7,835 nucleotides of DNA, taken from the NCBI GenBank assembly GCA_900553645.1, contig USEE01000056.1, positions 1 to 7,835 of the forward strand. The letters run 5' to 3'. The notes under the pieces are model-generated. The model worked only from the letters and a program-made list of their open reading frames with translations. It had not been told where the DNA came from and did not search any database. Position numbers and translations under genes: made by a program. The stretch comes from an uncultured Eubacteriales bacterium. Its GTDB lineage: Bacteria > Bacillota_A > Clostridia > Christensenellales > Aristaeellaceae. This document shows positions 5,833 through 7,835 of the stretch, in pieces (the stretch's first letter is position 1; each line of letters begins with the position of its first letter).

Positions 5833-6291
5833 ATGTCCGAACGCGATAAGGCTGAATACAGGCAAATGGTGGAGCGCCGCACGCCGCGCAGTCACTTTGT
5901 GCGCGATACGTGGCGCGCATTTTGGGTGGGCGGGCTGATATGCGCGCTTAGCGAGGGCTACACATTGTGGCTTATGCGCGGGTTCAACTTTGCGCGGCAG
6001 GACGCGGCCACGCTCACCAGCGTGACGCTGGTGTTTATAACGGCGGCGCTGACCGCGATAGGCGTATTCGACCGCATAGGCCGGTACGCGGGCGGCGGCA
6101 CGATTGTGCCTATAACCGGCTTTGCCAATTCAATTGCGTCGGCGGCGATGGAGTACCGCAGTGAGGGCTTCATAATGGGCGTGGGCGCGCGCATGTTTCA
6201 GATTGCGGGGCCGGTGCTGGTGTACGGCATAGGTTCCAGCGTGGTTGTGGGCATAATTTACTATATAATTGATCTGATATGGGGGATATAG
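5833..6291 (+). CDS. spoVAC: Stage V sporulation protein AC, dipicolinate channel subunit
   Basis: This 152-residue integral membrane protein belongs to the SpoVA complex in the spore inner membrane. Seen: a polar N-terminus (1-28), hydrophobic segments at about 30-48, 58-79 and 123-150, and a conserved GGGTIVPITGFANS segment (87-100), typical of SpoVAC. The length matches the family (about 150). Known: with SpoVAE it forms the membrane conduit through which Ca-dipicolinate enters the developing spore and leaves at germination; SpoVAC has also been described as mechanosensitive. The start directly follows the TGA of the preceding small gene, with AAGGGCGGTGAG in that gene's end as ribosome binding site. 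The stop TAG is one base before the spoVAD start. Leucine codons are CTG, CTT, CTC or TTG only, unlike spoVAE. No damage is seen. Confidence 0.95.
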   Translation: MSERDKAEYRQMVERRTPRSHFVRDTWRAFWVGGLICALSEGYTLWLMRGFNFARQDAATLTSVTLVFITAALTAIGVFDRIGRYAGGGTIVPITGFANSIASAAMEYRSEGFIMGVGARMFQIAGPVLVYGIGSSVVVGIIYYIIDLIWGI

Positions 6292-6292
6292 C

Positions 6293-7303
6293 ATGGCGAA
6301 GCTGGGTGCGCGTACATTCCGATACGACAGCCGCCCGCCGATTGCTGCGGGCGCGGCGATAGTCGGCCCCAAGGAAGGCGAAGGCCCGCTGGGCGGCTAT
6401 TTTGACGAGGTGGTCGACGACGACTATTTAGGCAAGGACACATACGAGCAGGCCGAGGCCGAACTGATGACGCGCGCGGCGCATCTGGCCATGAAGAAGG
6501 CGCGGATGAAGCCGGACGAGTTGAACGCGATGCTGGGCGGCGATCTGGAGCAGCAGATACTCGCCGCCAGCATAACCGCGCGCACGCTGGGCGCGGGGTT
6601 CATCGGGCTGTATGGCGCGTGTTCGACCATTGCGGAATCGCTGATTGTGGGTGCGGCTTTGGTGGATGCGGGGCAGCTATCCAACGCGCTATGCATAACG
6701 TCCAGCCACTTTGCGACTGCGGAGCGTGAATTTCGGTTTCCGCAGGAGTTAGGCAATCAGCGCACGCCATCGGCGCAATGGACGGTAACGGGCGCGGGCG
6801 CGCTGGTGCTGGACTGTCGCGCCAAGCCGCTTGCGCGCGTGGAACTGGGCACGGTGGGGCGAGTAATTGATTACGACGTGCCCGACGCGAATCATATGGG
6901 AGCGGCGATGGCACCCGCGGCGGCGGACACGCTGCTTACGCATTTTGAGGACAGCGGGCGCGGGCCGTCTGATTACGATCTGATTGCCACGGGCGATTTA
7001 GGCGTGATAGGGCGGGGTCTGCTCATCGACCTTATGAAGAAGCGGGGAAAGCCGCTTATTGAGGAGCGGTACATCGACTGCGGCGCGCAGATGTTTTCGC
7101 CCGATCAGGACGTACATGCGGGCGGGAGCGGCTGTGCGTGCCTGGCGAGCGTATTTTCGGCGGTACTGCTGGGCAAGCTATCGGCGCGCGAGTTAAAGCG
7201 CATACTGATAATAGGCACAGGCGCGCTATTAAGTCCGGTAAGCGCACTTCAGGGCGAGAGCATCCCATCAATAGCGCACGCGCTATCGATCGAGTGTCCA
7301 TAA
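6293..7303 (+). CDS. spoVAD: Stage V sporulation protein AD, dipicolinate-binding subunit
   Basis: This 336-residue soluble protein sits on the SpoVA channel at the spore inner membrane and binds dipicolinic acid. Seen: a thiolase-like fold signature, with GLYGACSTIAES (105-116) holding Cys110 at the position of the ketoacyl-synthase nucleophile, plus HAGGSGCACLAS (275-286) and the closing IIGTGALLSPVSALQGESIP segment (306-325). Length is near the family norm of about 338. Known: SpoVAD keeps the thiolase fold, but its role is dipicolinate binding and plugging the SpoVAC/SpoVAE channel. The start at 6293 is one base after the spoVAC stop, with GGGGGA as ribosome binding site inside the end of spoVAC, so the two are coupled. 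It is followed by a 17-base gap to spoVAE. Leucine codons shift towards CTA and TTA in its last 50 or so codons. Confidence 0.96.
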   Translation: MAKLGARTFRYDSRPPIAAGAAIVGPKEGEGPLGGYFDEVVDDDYLGKDTYEQAEAELMTRAAHLAMKKARMKPDELNAMLGGDLEQQILAASITARTLGAGFIGLYGACSTIAESLIVGAALVDAGQLSNALCITSSHFATAEREFRFPQELGNQRTPSAQWTVTGAGALVLDCRAKPLARVELGTVGRVIDYDVPDANHMGAAMAPAAADTLLTHFEDSGRGPSDYDLIATGDLGVIGRGLLIDLMKKRGKPLIEERYIDCGAQMFSPDQDVHAGGSGCACLASVFSAVLLGKLSARELKRILIIGTGALLSPVSALQGESIPSIAHALSIECP

Positions 7304-7305
7304 AC

Positions 7306-7312
7306 AAGGAGG
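7306..7312 (+). promoter_or_regulatory. Strong ribosome binding site fixing the spoVAE start
   Basis: AAGGAGG is complementary to the usual 16S rRNA 3' end and stands eight bases before ATG 7321. The frame is open from ATG 7138 inside spoVAD, but that extension has no such site and would not match SpoVAE, so 7321 is the start. Confidence 0.85.
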
Positions 7313-7320
7313 CACAGCCA

Positions 7321-7689
7321 ATGGACATACTATTAAGTCTACTAAAGGCCTTCGCAGTAGGCGGCCTGCTATGCGCGTTAGGCGAAATACTGATCCTCTC
7401 CACCAAGCTAACGAGTGCAAGAATCTTAGTGGCCTACGTAACGGCAGGCGTAATCTTAGGTGCATTAGGCATATACGAACCAATAGCCGAATTCGCGGGC
7501 GCAGGTGCAACCGTCCCGCTAACCGGTTTCGGCTACACCCTAAGCAAAGGCGCAATCTCCGGCGCGCGCGAACACGGCTTAATGGGCGCCCTAAGCGGCG
7601 GCGCAGCCGCCACAGCAGCGGGCATATCCGCCGCGATAGTCTTCGGGTATTTAGCCGCGCTTTGTGCAAAGCCGAGAACGAAGAGGTGA
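7321..7689 (+). CDS. spoVAE: Stage V sporulation protein AE (AEB type), dipicolinate channel subunit
   Basis: This 122-residue protein is largely hydrophobic, with probable membrane segments at about 5-27, 33-52, 59-76 and 90-115 and a basic tail (KPRTKR). Seen: AGAGATVPLTGFGYT (59-73) matches GGGTIVPITGFANS of SpoVAC, as expected because SpoVAC and the AEB-type SpoVAE are related. Known: the two assemble the dipicolinate channel in the inner spore membrane. The length agrees with the family (about 116-125). It follows spoVAD after 17 bases and is the last gene of the operon before a large hairpin. Odd: 15 of 19 leucines are CTA or TTA, against none of nine in spoVAC, so codon use differs sharply from its functional partner. 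No frameshift or truncation is seen. Confidence 0.94.
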   Translation: MDILLSLLKAFAVGGLLCALGEILILSTKLTSARILVAYVTAGVILGALGIYEPIAEFAGAGATVPLTGFGYTLSKGAISGAREHGLMGALSGGAAATAAGISAAIVFGYLAALCAKPRTKR

Positions 7690-7701
7690 CGGGGGTTACG
7701 T

Positions 7702-7731
7702 GTTCTTTCTTTTCGGAAGAAAAGAAAGAAC
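7702..7731 (+). repeat. Perfect 13-bp polypyrimidine/polypurine hairpin after spoVAE
   Basis: GTTCTTTCTTTTC (7702-7714) and its exact complement GAAAAGAAAGAAC (7719-7731) flank a GGAA loop. It lies 13 bases after the spoVAE stop, where an operon terminator is expected, but is followed by CAAAGAAAAG rather than a T-run, and on the minus strand by ACACGTAAC. It is therefore not a canonical intrinsic terminator. It may still stop or stabilise the 3' end of the transcript, or it may be a copy of a dispersed palindromic repeat; similar TTCTTTC-type hairpins are found in many bacterial genomes (from memory, not searched). Confidence 0.65.
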
Positions 7732-7808
7732 CAAAGAAAAGTCGATTAGGTCTTTCTCCCGCATGGTTACTTAAATTCATACGTTTTTAGAGGGCTATAT
7801 ACGGGAAG

Positions 7809-7835
7809 TTACCCTGCTTTCTTGCGCCGCTTGTC
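7809..7835 (-). CDS. Possible C-terminal end of a convergent gene
   Basis: Read on the minus strand from the window edge, the frame gives DKRRKKAG followed by TAA at 7811-7809. A short basic tail like this is common at the C-terminus of nucleic-acid-binding or membrane proteins. Eight codons cannot establish a gene. If real, it converges on spoVAE, and the hairpin would lie between the two 3' ends. Confidence 0.25.
   Translation of the reverse strand, partial: DKRRKKAG

Noticed and set aside
7138..7320. An N-terminal extension of spoVAE from ATG 7138
   Set aside because: It overlaps the conserved C-terminus of spoVAD, is hydrophilic unlike SpoVAE, and AAGGAGG points to ATG 7321.
7702..7740. 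Canonical Rho-independent terminator for the spoVA operon
   Set aside because: The stem is strong, but the downstream sequence on the plus strand is CAAAGAAAAG with no T-run, and the minus strand has none either, so I list it as a hairpin or repeat instead.
7283..7790. Arg-rich open frames on both strands across spoVAE and the hairpin
   Set aside because: They arise from the skewed codons of spoVAE and the purine/pyrimidine hairpin. No start signal or recognisable domain supports them.

Overview
The window looks like a chromosomal segment of an endospore-forming, GC-rich member of the Clostridia or a related Firmicute lineage. The evidence is a spoVAC-spoVAD-spoVAE cluster, a class III (Firmicute-type) fructose-1,6-bisphosphatase, and a DnaD-domain protein paired with a DnaC/DnaI-type ATPase. 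No species can be named from sequence alone.

Positions 1-5137 hold a tight minus-strand operon. Read in the direction of transcription it is a DnaD-like primosome protein (5137-3647), a helicase-loader ATPase (3646-2666), the class III FBPase fbp (2642-657), and an RsuA-type 16S rRNA pseudouridine synthase (645 to beyond position 1, so its C-terminus is missing). Gaps are 0, 23 and 11 bases, and each gene has a purine-rich ribosome binding site. The first two genes would act together in loading the replicative helicase. The last two serve gluconeogenesis and ribosome maturation and appear to be passengers on the same transcript.

Positions 5138-5679 are the odd part. Directly upstream of the dnaD-like gene lies what looks like a decayed CRISPR array: one well-preserved type I-C-like repeat (5184-5214), one degenerate repeat (5247-5278) and one half repeat (5299-5314), with no cas genes in the window. 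Next to it is the N-terminal stub of a carbon-nitrogen hydrolase (nitrilase superfamily) gene, which keeps a good ribosome binding site but loses its homology after about 39 residues, before any catalytic residue. A TGATATAAT extended -10 sequence (5328-5320) faces through the repeats towards the dnaD operon. The rest of the gap (about 5484-5627) holds nothing I can assign.

Positions 5628-7689 hold a plus-strand sporulation operon. A GACTA-N17-CATAATA sequence fits a forespore sigma factor (sigma-G/sigma-F type) promoter. It is followed by an unrecognised 50-residue basic protein whose stop codon abuts the ATG of spoVAC, then spoVAD and spoVAE. SpoVAC and SpoVAE are membrane proteins sharing a [GA]-G-[GA]-[TA]-x-VP-[IL]-TGF motif, and SpoVAD is the thiolase-fold dipicolinate-binding subunit. 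Together they move Ca-dipicolinate into the forespore and out at germination. Leucine codon use changes sharply at spoVAE.

Positions 7690-7835 contain a perfect 13-bp polypyrimidine/polypurine hairpin and possibly the last eight codons of a convergent minus-strand gene.

The best candidates for something new are the CRISPR relic with its flanking gene debris, the four-fold repeat in the DnaD-like protein, and the 50-residue protein opening the spoVA operon.
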